Shown: positions 43,406-55,634, counted from the first letter of the stretch. The stretch: 64,000 nt of DNA from Pristionchus mayeri (GCA_036245805.1 BTRK01000006.1:25948365-26012364), one strand, 5' to 3'. The notes: generated from the sequence alone by a model not told the origin. Numbers and translations: made by a program.

Positions 43406-46400
43406 ATGAGCTCGAATTCTCTCATTCCCAATTCATGGCAATCTCGTCTTTCTGCGTTCAAAGACCCTCCAACCTCTAGCACCGAGATTAGAGTAGGGCA
43501 TGTTCTCTTCTTGTCGTACTCGGAACCAAGCAAGGCCCGAGCATCAATAACATCGATGCTTGGTATGTGGTTGTCTAAAAACTTATTTTTTTTAAAATTT
43601 TTTATTTATTTATTTTTGTAATGAACCCCCGGTTGGAAAGAAGGGATGACGAGGGACAGTGCACGGAAAGTGCACAATAATGTAATTCTTCTCAGGCCTC
43701 TGCGAGTCTCCCGGTGTCAACAGCGAGATCTCCAGAAAGATCGCCTACTGGAAGGGTAGAGAATCAGAGTTTGTCAGAAAACGGGCATATGATAAGGTAG
43801 AAAAGCTTCTTAATACTATATTCACTGTATCTGAAGAAGTAGTGGCAGCTGCAACCCCTTCCGTTAGCACACCTGCCAGAGGTCTCTCTCCTCCTCGTCC
43901 CCATCTTTCGGTTTCCCTCGCTCTGGCAGCCACTCCATCCTCATCTAATAACATTTCATTATCTGACCCCGCTGCTGCCACTGCTTCCACTCTCACTCCC
44001 TCTCTCAATAGGGTCTCTCTCCTTTCTCCTCCATCTACCTCTCACCCATTCTCTGCTCACTCTTTCCCCTCTCCCACTCATCCTTCTCTTCCTCCTCCCA
44101 ATCAATCGGTCTCTCCTTCCGTCTCATCTCCTTCCATTTCATCTCCAACCAATGGTCCCCCTCCCTCCAAGTCTGCTCGTACATCCATTCCAGCATCGAC
44201 TCCTCGCGCTCGTGCAGCAACAGGATCCCGTGCTCGTCTCCGTCCTCCGTCCACTCCAGCCGAAGGTCTCCCGATCGACATCACTGTCTACTGGAAGGGC
44301 AAGCTGGCCGAGAAAGATAAGTTGCTAGCAATAGAGAGAAAGCAGAAGCATCTTCTCGGGAAATACCTCAAGATTGCACTCAATCACTTGGGTGTAGATT
44401 CCGTGAAGGAGCTTCCTAGGATTCCTGGCAGTGGTCCGCCTAGAGATACGGTAGCGGGAAAGGAGATTCAGAAGTTGAAGCGAAAGCTGAGACAGAAGAA
44501 CCCTCTACCTGCACCGGTGGCTCCCGATATCTTTGAGACTAAGAATACCGAGGGGTTCATCCTCCCAGTGAAGCATGCTTCGCTCAGACTGACTGCATTA
44601 GGTGTACCCGATGACAAACAGGGCGAAGTGATGAGCATCGGTGCTCAGATGATCGGAGTGAGACTCTCTCACACCCCTTCCAAAACCACAGTAAGATCGT
44701 GGGTTCCCGCCATAACTGCCTTGAATCGGATGCACGCTGCAGAGAAGCTAGAGCAATGCAAGGGAGGAGCGACCCTCGGTCGGGATGAGACCACTAAGAA
44801 GGGGGACAAAATCCAACAGCACGTAGTAGTTCTGGGACCTAATCAGGTTCTCTTCCTAGGATTCACTGCCGTTCCTGACAAGTCGGCTTTGGTATCCTTC
44901 GATTCGTTCCGTGCCAAAATCGAGTCCCTTTTCGCTTTCTCCTCCTCCTCTTCCCCCTCTCAACTCTTCCATTCGGTTATGATTAAGATCAAAAACCTTA
45001 TGAGTGATCGAGCCTCGACGGAGACTCTTTTCAATAAGATCTTCAAGAGTGTTCGTGATTGTTTCCTAGAGTTGAGAGAGGGATGGGAGTCATTGGCATC
45101 TGAGGAGCAAGAGGAAGCCCAGTCTCTATGCATTCATTTCTGTCAGCTCCACGCAGTGGCAAACCTCTACGGCATCGTGTCTGGCGAGCTCGTAGATCAG
45201 GAGTGTGAGTCCCGCCTCCATCCGGTCGACTCCTCTTCTGCTGGGTTTGCGACTGTCGTCAGAGAGGTACTGTAGTCTACGGTAACTCACCAATCTATAG
45301 TACAGTACCCCGGATACTGTAAATTGATACCGTAACTATATATTTTTCACTAACTGACTTTAATTAATTGGTAGTACAGTATCTAATCGGTAGTACAGTA
45401 CCCAACAGACCACCGTAACCCAGTTCATTGGGTCAATTTTTTTCTAAAAAAATCCAAATAGTTAATTTTAAGATAATTTGCTTTCAGATCCCTCGGTATC
45501 TCTCTACCCGGAGTGCGGGCGCGCATCGGGAGCACAAGGAATGGATGGAGTTCATGAAGCTGATGGGGATACAAGGTGGAACTATTCCTTCTCTTGCGGG
45601 CCATAGATTTAATATCCACTTTCTTATTGCCGCCCGCGTTTTCTCGTTGCGAGATCACATCAAAAAGTTCATCGAGTATGCCCCTACCATGGCATTCCTC
45701 AATGATCTTCTGGATGACGAACTCGTTCTCGTCCAGGTGCAAATTCTGGGCCTATTGGACCAGAAGATCACTGGGCCCTTGTGGCGAATCGCAGAAAACG
45801 TGGGAGTGATAGAAGGTGCCCAATACCATCGGGATATCTTGGCCTACATCGATGATTGCATCGATTCCCCCGCGCTCTTCTTCTCTGGGGAGTGCCCTAG
45901 GATGACCACCCCTCCCTCCTTCGAACTCTTCAAAGTAGACGGCACTCTCTTTAAGGCGCTAGTTACCAATTCTCCCTCCTCCCTTGCGCTCGAAGTCTCG
46001 GTTCGTGTTCTCCGAGCCTGTGCCACATACCTTAGGGATGTTCTTAGTCAGTCTCTTCCTGGGGGTAGCTACAGTAATCCTAGTGATAGCGTGGCACAGT
46101 GCGTGCAATCCCCGACTACTAACCGGGCTGCGGAATCTGCTTTCGCGTTCATGGACTACCTCTACCGAAAAACCCCGAACATGAGATTCTTCCGTCGTGA
46201 TGCAATCACTTGCTTCAGACTCAACCATGTGGGAGAATGGTTGGACGGAAAGAGCACTAGCGAGAGAATTATGCTTCTCGAGAAAGCGCTCCGATGCAGG
46301 GATGAGATAGTCAGTGACGAGTGGCGAGAGAAAAAAGGTCGAGCAGCTAGGGGAGGAAATCGTGAGCAAAATGGTTGCACGCAAGGAAGAGAATGATGGG

Positions 46401-46679
46401 AAAGCACTCAAGAGTGACATCAGAAAGGTGAAACTCACCACTGATCTCGGTCTGCTCGATACTGATACTAAGATCGACAGTGCAATCCCTGGCTTCCCTT
46501 ACCAAAACGCTGTCGATGTGATAAAAGCACAGATCCGATACCGTAAGCAAGTGCTAGAGCGTTCAGCTCATCCCGGACTCTATCGTTTCAGCGTTGAGGG
46601 GGTAGCTCACAACCTGCAGACCCTTGTGTCCAACCTGAAAGAGATCGTCGCTGCTGATTCCATTGCAGGTGCCCTCTAG
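43406..46679 (+). CDS. hAT-like transposase (three exons, one frameshift)
   Basis: Exon 1 43406-43562 (ATG; MSSNSLIPNSWQSRL), exon 2 43696-45266, exon 3 45488-46679; introns are GTATGT...TTCTCAG and GTACTG...TTTCAG and both joins keep phase. Exon 1 and 2 begin with a basic region and a Ser/Pro-rich linker, then a coiled-coil segment (KGKLAEKDKLLAIERKQKH). The catalytic-looking core has GGATLGRDETTKKGDKIQQ (first acidic pair), MIKIKNLMSDRASTETLF (second Asp) and CIHFCQLHAVANL, a C-x2-H box typical of hAT. Exon 3 is helical and contains TTNRAAESAFAFMDYL. At 46331-46336 a run of six A shifts the frame; with five A it continues VEQLGEEIVSKM to the stop at 46677. Sequence after that stop still looks coding for 45 codons. 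Confidence 0.75.
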
Positions 46680-47549
46680 GAGGACGCCTTCCGACATTCT
46701 CTCCTTGGCCGCACCTTCCGCCTCACGGACGACGTCCAACTACCCGATGGTACTCTCATCAGAGGAGACCAGACCATTCAAGATATTGAGAAGCGTCAGT
46801 TTTCGTCCACTGCGCATTTAAAATATATAATAAAAAAAATTTTTTAAGTGAAAACAAAACATGCTTCGAAACTACTGTAGCTTGATTACGGTCGCGAACA
46901 CTTGGTATAACAATTACGGTACTTTAGAGCCCAGAGGAGAGACGCTCATCTACCTCGAGGGCTCCTCAGGTCTGGTCTACCTCACTCGTGTCGCATTTGA
47001 AGATCTACACAGCGATGGAGTCCTCCTTTCCCTCTAGGCCCTTTCCTTCCTCTCCTTAGTTAACAACCTTTCATTCTAGATAATCTATATTCGAGTATTT
47101 GTAGCTATTTCGGTGAATAATATGTACATACGAGTTCCCTATTTTCAAATTATCCCGATGATTCTTGTTTACAACATTCTATTCTCACCTCTGTCTCTAC
47201 TGAATTTATGATAAAACAGTCCTCACCTAAAAATACCCGAAGCAAGTACGATTCACATAAATTACAGTTTTCTATAAAAATAACCTCGAAAATTGCGAAT
47301 ATTTATTCTAACATAAATAAACAAAAATATTGAAACAATGAATGAAAAATCTGACCCACGCGAACTCGTTACCGTCATACTGTAGAACGCCATTCCCGAG
47401 CAAAATTTGTAAAAAACGATGTATTTTCGTTATTTTGAATATTTTGAACTTTTTCTTTGTTGCGCTAGAATCAGCATCGCCGACTCCATAGGTTGGACTC
47501 ATTGAATAATTTATTTACTGGTTTTATAAAATACCCATTGCCCTTGCTA

Positions 47550-47702
47550 AATATATCACGGTAATTCAGACATTTTTTTGTATGATTTAAATTTCGTGCG
47601 CGGAATGTTTTAACTAATTTACTGTAGCGGAACGATGAATATTTTTAAAATGGTCCAGCCGACTCCGGCAATTCCGGGGGGGGGGGGGGTTGTCACACCG
47701 TG
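47550..47702 (-). mobile_element. MITE family B, right half of the interrupted copy
   Basis: Resumes AATATATCACGG and ends TGTCACACCGTG with a 14-G tract before the terminus; target duplication GTTAA follows at 47703-47707. Confidence 0.92.
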
Positions 47703-47759
47703 GTTAAGACTAATAACAAGATTCTGACGATGCAGTTTTAAATAGCATAATTCAAAGTA

Positions 47760-50133
47760 CATTTCCTTGAAATTGCAGCAGGACAAGACAAAGTTGATTC
47801 CTACCTCCGCAGCGTCGTCAATGCTCTCGCCATTCCTTTCACATGCAAATAAAGCGAGATCTAATCTTCGTCTCACCCTTCCATCCAATAGTGCTAATGG
47901 CGATTCCCACTTGTCCTCACAATTCCCTACTCCTCCAACTGTCATCTCCTGATCAGTACCCTCAACATTCAATATCAGTCATGGCGACTCTTCTGCATCT
48001 CTATTCGATAACTATTTGTAGCTGGGATATTACTGAAAACATAACAACCGAAAATTGGACCATATGCTTCTCCCAGTTGTGGACGTACCCGTTGAATACG
48101 TCGATAGTGAGCCAAAGTGATCCTGAGGAGCTGTGGCTGAATCGATGAATGGTAGAGTGGAGAATTGAGGATCACAAACCCATCTCTTGAGATACTTGAG
48201 TGCATTAGGGACGAGAGATCCCAGAGTGAACATCATGGCCATTTCATTCATTTCCCTCATTTCGTCTCTCTGCATCCCCATCAAAACAGGGAAGATGAAG
48301 GGAACTATCGGTTTTAGTAAGGCGATAACGTCGTCCATCGAAGATTCATCATCTTCAATCTACAACCAAAATTGTAAATAAATCGTTTAACATATTCTCC
48401 ATACTTTTCTGAGTGCCAGGAAAAAAATGAGTTTGGGTAGATGGTTGGGAGGGGGTGAGTGCATCAGGATGCGGTAGGCAAGCAGTGTCAGAGGATTCCT
48501 CCAGTGTATCGATAAGTAACTGGAAATCATTTCCCACCTTACAGTATCTGCTCTATTGAAATCCCTCGGTATTCAGGAACGAAATTAACGATCGATTCGA
48601 GCAAATTATCTGGAATGGAATCATGTGGGAAAGAATGGCATGTTCTCAAGAAATCAACTCACTTTCAAAAAGAATCATATTCAATCGACTGAGAAATTTC
48701 ACTGATATGGTTTGTATTCTCTTCACACTCATGTCCCATGAACTAAAAATAGAGCTATGTGGTATGGTTAATGCACAATAATACCCAGATTGACGGAGAG
48801 GGTCAGTCTCCTCACTCCACTTCCTCCATTCACAATCTTCCTTCATAAATATCCACTTCGTCCCCTCGCCAATCCACTTCTCCATCTCTCTGCTCATCTC
48901 TCCCTCATTCCTGTTTCCTCCGTCTTTTAGCACGAGATCTCCAAATAAGTGGGAGTAGAGATGAGCACATGCACGGGTGGTCAATGATCGAATTGATGAG
49001 TAGATTGCTTCCCTCTCCTCCTCGCTATCCCTCTCCCCCACTACAAAGAGACACATCAGGACATGCAGACCCTACAACGAACATCGACGAATGAATGAAT
49101 GGATATCCGTTGCTATCTTCGTCAGAGGGAGCAGACATTCGTAGAGTGCAGAGTGCTCCTCAAACGACGCCATTCCAACGCCATACTCTAATCGAACCTT
49201 GTGAAGAATGAGAGTGAGAAATCCCCTCGGGAACACGCCGATGTGAGAGAGAAGAAAGAGGGTGTTGAAGGAGGAAGATCGAGAACTATTTCTGGATGAA
49301 AAATGATAAATGGAGAAGTAAGGGATTGGAGAACTCTAGATGGTCGTATGAGAGAACATTCTTGAGATGAGGGAAGATAGGAAGCATCAAGGGGATTACA
49401 TCATCTTAACATCATAAATGAATTGTAGAGGGTGGATAAGTGTACCGTTGAAGATGAGATGATCGACAAATGAGAGAAGGTTCACTGCTCGCGAGAATAC
49501 AACCGCCTTGCAACTTGATCTAAATCTGTTCCATCCATCCGAGTACATAAGTGAGAAATACCTATGGAGAGCAAAGTAGACACAGTCCTCTATCCAATTC
49601 TCGTCAGAGATTACTTCATCAAGAAATGTGAGGGATGAAATGGGAGAGGAAGCATTCATTGATCCTTTCTGAAATTGACATTTTCACGAGTTCCACAATG
49701 CAACGCACCAGTTTGATATCTGTTCTTCCGAAGATTGCTGGATATTTCGTTGCGCACTCATAGGTTATTCTCACCATCTTCCGAATGAGACCCTCAATTG
49801 TTTAGAAGATGATGAGAAAGGGAGACTATTTCCTACCTTTACTTCCCTCATCATCTTAGTCTCTTTCTCGTAAAGTTCACCGTCTATCGATCGTAGTCTC
49901 TTAGCATAACCTGGGATATATATATATATATATTTAAGTCTAAAGCAGACAACTTACAAAGACTAGCAAGTCTAATAGCTGCAATCAAGTATCCGTCTAT
50001 TTCCTTAGCCACAATATCCATTGAATCTACTGCTAGGAAGAGTACTCCGAAACCCTTAGGCACGATATGTTTCCACTCCAGATACAGTAAAACTCTCGTC
50101 CATAGATCTCGCTTCCTTAACGGAATCACTCAT
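47760..50133 (-). CDS. Multi-exon unidentified host gene
   Basis: At least nine exon-like pieces with GT-AG junctions. Examples: 49958-50133 KRDLWTRVLLYLEWKHIVPK, VDSMDIVAKEIDGYLIAAIR; 49837-49910 YAKRLRSIDGELYEKETKMM, joined in phase to the previous one; about 49690-49796 MVRITYECATKYPAIFGRTD; about 49560-49670 TFLDEVISDENWIEDCVYFA; 49396-49500 AVNLLSFVDHLIFNGTLIHP; about 49160-49260 IGVFPRGFLTLILHK; 48690-49056 SLTTRACAHLYSHLFGDLVL; about 48100-48370 MDDVIALLKPIVPFIFPVLM and NALKYLKRWVCDPQFS; about 47770-47950 WESPLALLDGRVRRRLDLAL. The hydrophobic-helical pattern suggests a HEAT/ARM-type scaffold protein, but I do not recognise it. Confidence 0.5.
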
Positions 50134-50828
50134 TACTGTATAATATCATTCGTAGTAACTCCTTCGTAATGTAAGCATCAGTAGAAAAAACTCATTCTTT
50201 CCCTAAATTTCGAAGAAAAAACAGACGCATTAGCAGCAAACAATAGCAACAGAAAGCATTCAAACGATTTGTAATTTGGGTGTAACTTTCGCACCAGTTC
50301 ATAGTACTAATGTATGAAAAAAATCAATACTACAAAATGAATACATTTAGAGAATAAGTAGAAGCACCATATCTTTCCTGTGCGAAACCCTTTCGTCCTA
50401 TGCCCAGTCTTAAAAATCAGTAGATACTATTTTCTCGGACTATAAAAAGGCATCCGATTCTATGTATTGATACATAATCTCACGCCATCTCTAAATACAC
50501 TGTGAAACGTGTTGACTCGTATCTCCTTGGAAGATCTCAACCACAGCGTTCTTGACCGACAGATAAGGGATCAAAATCGAACTGCAATCAGGAAACATGA
50601 AATCCTAGTGAAACATAAAATGTCCTGCCTCGAATCTCCCCTTCAATGCACGAAAGTGACCAGGCTGATTTGAGTTTCACGCCTAATATGAGATGCAACG
50701 GAGATCAGAGTGGTCGAATTGTGGGTAATTGTTTTATGTTTTAGAGTGTTTTCAAATAAGGAAGCGCTTTCAAACAGCCTATTCCCGCGTTTTGCAATTC
50801 GGGGTTTCGCGGGAAAAGTCAAAATCTC
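50134..50828. other. No gene seen
   Basis: AT-rich sequence without supported features. Confidence 0.4.
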
Positions 50829-51298
50829 AAAGTTACCCAACACCCTTAAAAACGGCCTATATTATTATTCCTGAAACTGATAGACATAAAGACTAGCAGA
50901 AATGCAATACTAATAAAATCAGAAAATCAATTATTAGACGCAGAATCGACCTCACAACATGTGAGGTCGATTCTGCGACTGATCAACCCTGATCAAGACC
51001 GATTTTCCCGAGAGGTTTGAAACGTGAATATTTTGTGTTCGGTAATTAGCGTTCACAAGCCCGGTTCTATACCAAATTCATCCTCGCTTCTCCCCCGGTT
51101 GTAGAAATATATATTTCAACAGCAAAAACGTCAATATTAAGCCCACATAATCGATTAAACAATATTTAAAGAACCTGCGCGTAAATCCGTTAGCACTAAT
51201 TTAAAAAATTACGGTACTTAGTGCTTGGTCATGGAATTCGCGGTAAGATATTTTCATGGCGCTAGTTTAAAAAATTTGCACGGGTGTTGGGTAACTTT
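50829..51298 (+). mobile_element. MITE family A, complete copy (470 bp)
   Basis: Ends AAAGTTACCCAACACCC and GGGTGTTGGGTAACTTT, perfect 17-bp inverted repeats. Internal hairpin CGCAGAATCGACCTCACA/TGTGAGGTCGATTCTGCG. Confidence 0.92.
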
Positions 51299-51585
51299 AA
51301 TCCCTTTGTCTACCCTTATCTGGAGAGAACAATGGGGGGTCAGAACGCTGTGCAACGTGTCTTTATCGGAAATCATCTATCCCCTCCTTCTCACGGCGGG
51401 TTTTGATGAACAGGCCCTTTGATATGCAGGGAATTATGGAGATATGCATTACGGTGTTGGTAATAATGTAAACCTCAATAAGAGCTACACCAAACCGTGT
51501 CTAAAACCCGGCCTTGAGATGTTTTGCTCATATTTCATGTTTGATATAGTTTGTGCGTTAATGAATGTGCTTCAAAGGTGGGGAC

Positions 51586-52613
51586 ATATCACGCCATTCA
51601 CGAGAGAATCGAGCTAAATTCGCCACTCTTGGGAATGGAGGGTAAATCATGAATTGAGTTCTAACCGGTTTTGGACATCCTGAGGCATGCCTGAGTACCC
51701 CCCGAAGTCTCATTGTTCAGACTTCATTTTGGAGCTTCCTACACCGGGTCGCATTTCGGAAAAAAAGGGCCGATTTCGCGAAAACAGTGATAGATAGAGC
51801 GAAATTGACCTCTGAGTGACCCCAACTCATTTTTCGAGCTCTATCGATCTATCAAAACCATTTTCTCAAAATCTTATTTTTAACAGTTGTACACTTCAGG
51901 TCAATTTTCTCAAAAATGTAGTTAAAGCAGCAGCTGCAAGTTTCACAGTAGATGTAGCTCAGCGAGAGCTTTCCAATGAGTGGTTTGCGACGAAAACACG
52001 AGCACTTGGGTGCGAGTTACGCCCTGTAAACTTCGGCCGAATCGTTTGAATTGTATTTTCAGCTGGGATTTCGATCAAAAACCGATCATTGTCTGCCGCG
52101 CGCTCCAAAATGAGCGTTGTGGAATTAAATCGTCTGTTGAAAATAAAATTCAAACGATTCGGCCGAAGTTTACAGGGCGTAACTCGCACCCAAGTGTTCG
52201 TATTTTCGTCGCAAACCACTCATTGGAAAGCTCTCGCCGAGCTGCATCTCATGCGAAAATTTGAGCTGCTGCTTTACCTACATTTTTGAGAAATTTGACC
52301 TGAAGTGTACAACTGTTAAAAATAAGATTTTGAGAAAATGGTTTTGATAGATCGATAGAGCTCGAAAAATGAGTTGGGGTCACTCAGAGGTCAATTTCGC
52401 TCTATCTATCACTGTTTTCGGGAAATCGGCTCTTGAAGTGAGTGATTCCGAAATGCGACCCGGTGTAGGCAGCTCCAAAATGAAGTCTGAACAATGAGAC
52501 TTCGGGGGGGGGGGGGGGGGGGGTACTCAGGCATGTCTCAGGATGCCCAAAATTGATTAGAACAGATTTGGCCATTCCCAGAGTCAGCCCGATTCTCTCG
52601 TGAGAGGCGTGAT
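51586..52613. mobile_element. Palindromic element, about 450-bp arms, centre near 52100
   Basis: Left TATCACGCCATTCACGAGAG and right CTCTCGTGAGAGGCGTGATA; arms mirror through GAGCTCTATCGATCTATC and GTTACGCCCTGTAAACTTC. A C6 run in the left arm (about 51698) corresponds to 20 G in the right arm at 52504-52523. The same terminal sequence bounds the 55.6-61.4 kb segment. Confidence 0.88.
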
Positions 52614-53020
52614 ATCATCAATGAATCTATAGGTAATACAGAAATAAATAATGAAGACCGTGCATTAAGGAAATAACTCGTAAAACTGTTCAAACTTTTC
52701 AAGGCTCATTTTGGAATGCTTATCGATTATTTTCGCGATAATTAATGGCATTTTGTGAAATCCACAGCGTGCTGAACAACACTAAAACAGTTATAAAAAT
52801 ATATTTAAACGTCTTTCAACGTATCGATCCATTCCCAGCTGTCTGGTTACGCTCGTTAGCAGGCTCCCACACAGACCTCTTTACGCGCTATTTTTGAACA
52901 CTTCATTTCGGAACCCGCCCTGTTCTCCTAGAAATATCTAGGGTACCCCAGGGCTCAGCAATTGGGCCTTTATTGTTTATCATATAGGTCGAAATGAGGT
53001 AAAAGGCCCAAAAGGCATCC
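52614..53020. other. No gene seen
   Basis: No supported feature. Confidence 0.4.
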
Positions 53021-53200
53021 TGAGGCATGACTGAAACTTCCTAAAAGTCTCATTGTGTAGATTTAATTTGGACTTCATGACACCGAGTCGGATCTAGGCA
53101 CCTCCTACTTTGAGAACAGTTATCTCGGTTTCTGTGACAAATAGACCAAAAATTGACCTCTGAGTGACCCCGGCTCATTTTTCGAGCTCTATCGATCTCT
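53010..53200 (+). mobile_element. Diverged half-arm of the 51.6-52.6 kb palindrome
   Basis: GCATCCTGAGGCATGACTG, AAAATTGACCTCTGAGTGACC and TTTTTCGAGCTCTATCGATC match 51670-51860 in order. Confidence 0.75.
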
Positions 53201-53861
53201 TTAGCTCATTTCTTCTGAATGTAAATTTTAACCACGCTACATTCAAAGGCGATTTTATCGAAAACGAATGGAAAGGTGCAGCAAAACACAGATGTTCATT
53301 ATTGTCAAATAAAAGTCAAAATCGTCAAAATTTCATTTATTTGGTGCACATTGAAGGGCTGCATATCAGTACAAAGGATGAATCCACTGATTTAGCCCAG
53401 CCGAATACTTATAGATACGGATACATGATAAGGGTAAGTATTTTTGTTGATTGTCTGAGAGAGTCGAGTTAACAAAAGAGTATTTCCAGACGGGCCTTTT
53501 GTAGCGGACCAGGTTCACATGTTGCATTGTACTGCACGTATGACGTACTCTTTACGCATATGCCATACACTATGACATTTCTAAACTCTACATGGATTGC
53601 TTGGCGGAAACTTAATCAGATAAACTCTCCATTGATGCATATTTGACTTCCTCCTGTGGCATCAATACTAATTGAACTGGATCGAACGAATGTGCGATGG
53701 AAAGAGTATCCACGCACTTAGCGAACATAACTATCAATACGATAATCAGGCGGTAACAAACGATGGGGTATCCCAAAAATCCAACATTTGAAAATCTAAC
53801 ATTACTTTCTTACCAGCCTGATACATATTTAATTGTCTCAAATCAGAGGAATTATCCTCAC

Positions 53862-54293
53862 TCGATCTCTTCTTCGCATCCGTACTCATCCTTTCCTCCA
53901 TACATCTCACAGAGAGATCCGATCAGACTCTTCTTTTTATCGCCCCATTCTAAAGGAGATGGTAGAGGGTGGGGAGAATCGACAACTCACTCCTCCAATA
54001 TTCATCCACTTGAGCAAGGAAGATGAAAACATTATTCCCCGCGTCGCGTAAACCCTTTTCCAATTCAAATCTACATTGAATATTTCGCATTGACCAGCAT
54101 TTTTAAAAAATACCTGTTAATCCCGTACTCTTCACAAGCATCGTACGCCGGCTGTTCAAGAACGGGAGACGATAATAGACTGAGAAATGACGTGGTAGCG
54201 CAAGAATCCTGAATGTAAGAATGTAGATTTGGCACTTCTATAGAACTTTGTACCACAATGGGAGGGGTAAAGAATATAGCTTCTTGTGTCTCG
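53862..54293 (-). CDS. Unidentified host gene fragment, three phase-matched exons
   Basis: Exon 54114-54293 (after TTTTAG) reads ETQEAIFFTPPIVVQSSIEV, SYIQDSCATTSFLSLLSSPV, YDACEEYGIN; exon 53991-54070 reads FELEKGLRDAGNNVFIFLAQ, VDEYWR; exon 53862-53949 reads WGDKKKSLIGSLCEMYGGKD, EYGCEEEIE. All donors are GTATTT, GTGAGT or GTGAGG and each junction restores a codon (AG+A, A+AA). Open frames, phase and composition make it a real gene piece. A possible C-terminal exon (53616-53735) was not joined in frame. Family unknown. Confidence 0.6.
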
Positions 54294-54778
54294 CTAAAAG
54301 ATAATAAAATGATAGCTCACACTTAACCAGTCTCTAGAAATAGTATGGTAGAGGGAAGAAGAAGGGACGATAATCTCATTCCAATCATCCCACTCCTCCC
54401 ATTCTTCTACTTCTCCCTTCATCTCTCTAAAGTTGTCTCTACAATATTCGTGACTGTTATCTTATGTATTATCCTTGAGCCTTATCAACTCATGTTTCAT
54501 AACATTTTTCATCAGCCACCAATATTTTTCCATATTTTTTATCGCGACAATTTAATCAGCTACGGCTGTTCAATGCTCTAACCATCATGCGAGATCAAGA
54601 AATTATTAAATAAAGTATTAATTAATGAGGAACTGATGGACTCGCTACTCGAAAAATATGTAAGGGTATAGAAACAATTGGAACAGTTTCATTAATGTCA
54701 GATATCTTCATAACTAGATAACTACGTATAGGAACTCCGTATACGTGGAACTGAAATATCAGTTGGATATTGAATGAT
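54294..54778. other. No gene seen
   Basis: No supported feature. Confidence 0.4.
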
Positions 54779-54781
54779 TTA

Positions 54782-55000
54782 TGCCGTGGAAAAAGTCAAG
54801 GAGAAGAGGAAATATTTGAATTCCCGCAATTTTGTATCTCGGCTCCCAGTAGAGCTAGCGACTTGAAACTTGGTTTTTGGGGTGTAAAACGATTTTACAC
54901 CCCATATTCCAAATTTCAAGTCGCTAGCTCTACTGGAAGCCGAGATACAAAATTGCGGGAATTCAAATATTTCCTCTTCTCCTTGACTTTTTCCACTGCA
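54782..55000. mobile_element. Near-perfect 219-bp palindrome with TTA target duplication
   Basis: Arms of about 108 bp (TGCCGTGGAAAAAGTCAAGG and complement) with almost no loop. TTA flanks both sides (54779-54781, 55001-55003), suggesting a PIF/Harbinger-type MITE. Confidence 0.92.
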
Positions 55001-55003
55001 TTA

Positions 55004-55383
55004 GATTGAAATCTGATCGCAAAGGTAGGGAATATTCAGATGTGTAAGGTAGTGATGGCATCCTGACAGGCAGCCGTCATTGCTGCCGTGAAGTGAGAGG
55101 CAGTGAAGGGGTCGTTGACTCTGCAGAGATAACATCAGACGAGGAGGAGGAGACGACTCACACTGCAGAATACGTGCCATCCAAGGGATGCTCCACTGCC
55201 AACTCGGGCACTCTCCCCCCCACATCTCTCCTGCAACTACTACGTTGAAGAGAAGAGAATCATCTCCACATTTCTCACACAACTACTCACACCACCCTCT
55301 CTCTCATTTCAATGATCTCCAACGTGTCATGGAATGATTATGGCTACCAAAGCTGCTAGAAAACGCCTAATCGAATTTTGTTA
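55004..55383. other. Possible minus-strand exon debris, nothing firm
   Basis: A minus-strand stretch near 55045-55125 reads VNDPFTASHFTAAMTAACQD and may be an exon, but no splice partner was found. Confidence 0.25.
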
Positions 55384-55546
55384 TCTATACCTATATATAA
55401 AGCGCAGTGTGTGTCCGTATGTCCGGATTGCGAAACAGTTGTGAAAGGATTACGAAATGGGGAGGGAGAGATCGCGCGTCAACAAGTTGCGAAACCTACT
55501 CCGCTAGGACGGGGCCCCCGCCGAAGGCGGGGGGCAGCCGGACTAG
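55384..55546 (+). mobile_element. Non-autonomous Helitron, copy 2 (163 bp)
   Basis: Starts TCTATACCTATATATAAAGC, ends with hairpin CCCCCGCC-GAA-GGCGGGGG, then CAGCCGGA and CTAG, inserted between A (55383) and T (55547). Same family as 14780-14960. Confidence 0.85.
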
Positions 55547-55557
55547 TCTTTTATAAG

Positions 55558-55634
55558 TATATCACGCCAGTCACGAGAGAATCGAGCTGGATTTTCATTA
55601 CTTGGGAATGGAGCCGAAATCGTGAAATGAGTTA
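55558..55634 (+). repeat. Terminal inverted repeat, left arm of the 55.6-61.4 kb segment
   Basis: TATCACGCCAGTCACGAGAG...GAAATCGTGAAATGAGTTAA is mirrored at 61301-61375 over about 75 bp with a short gap. Confidence 0.85.

Larger units (their letters stand above)
42260..47549 (+). mobile_element. Autonomous-size hAT-like DNA transposon (5,290 bp)
   Basis: Termini TAGCAAGGGCAATG (42260-42273) and CATTGCCCTTGCTA (47536-47549) are perfect inverted repeats. AATATATC flanks it on both sides (42252-42259 and 47550-47557), an exact 8-bp target duplication. Two other family-B MITE copies show the uninterrupted target. It carries 163-bp tandem repeats near its left end and one large transposase-like gene on the plus strand. 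8-bp duplications occur in hAT and P superfamilies; the transposase motifs favour hAT. Confidence 0.93.

Noticed and set aside
43842..43850. Transposase start at 43842
   Set aside because: That codon is GTG and the frame is open upstream to an acceptor at 43695; exon 1 with ATG at 43406 joins in phase.
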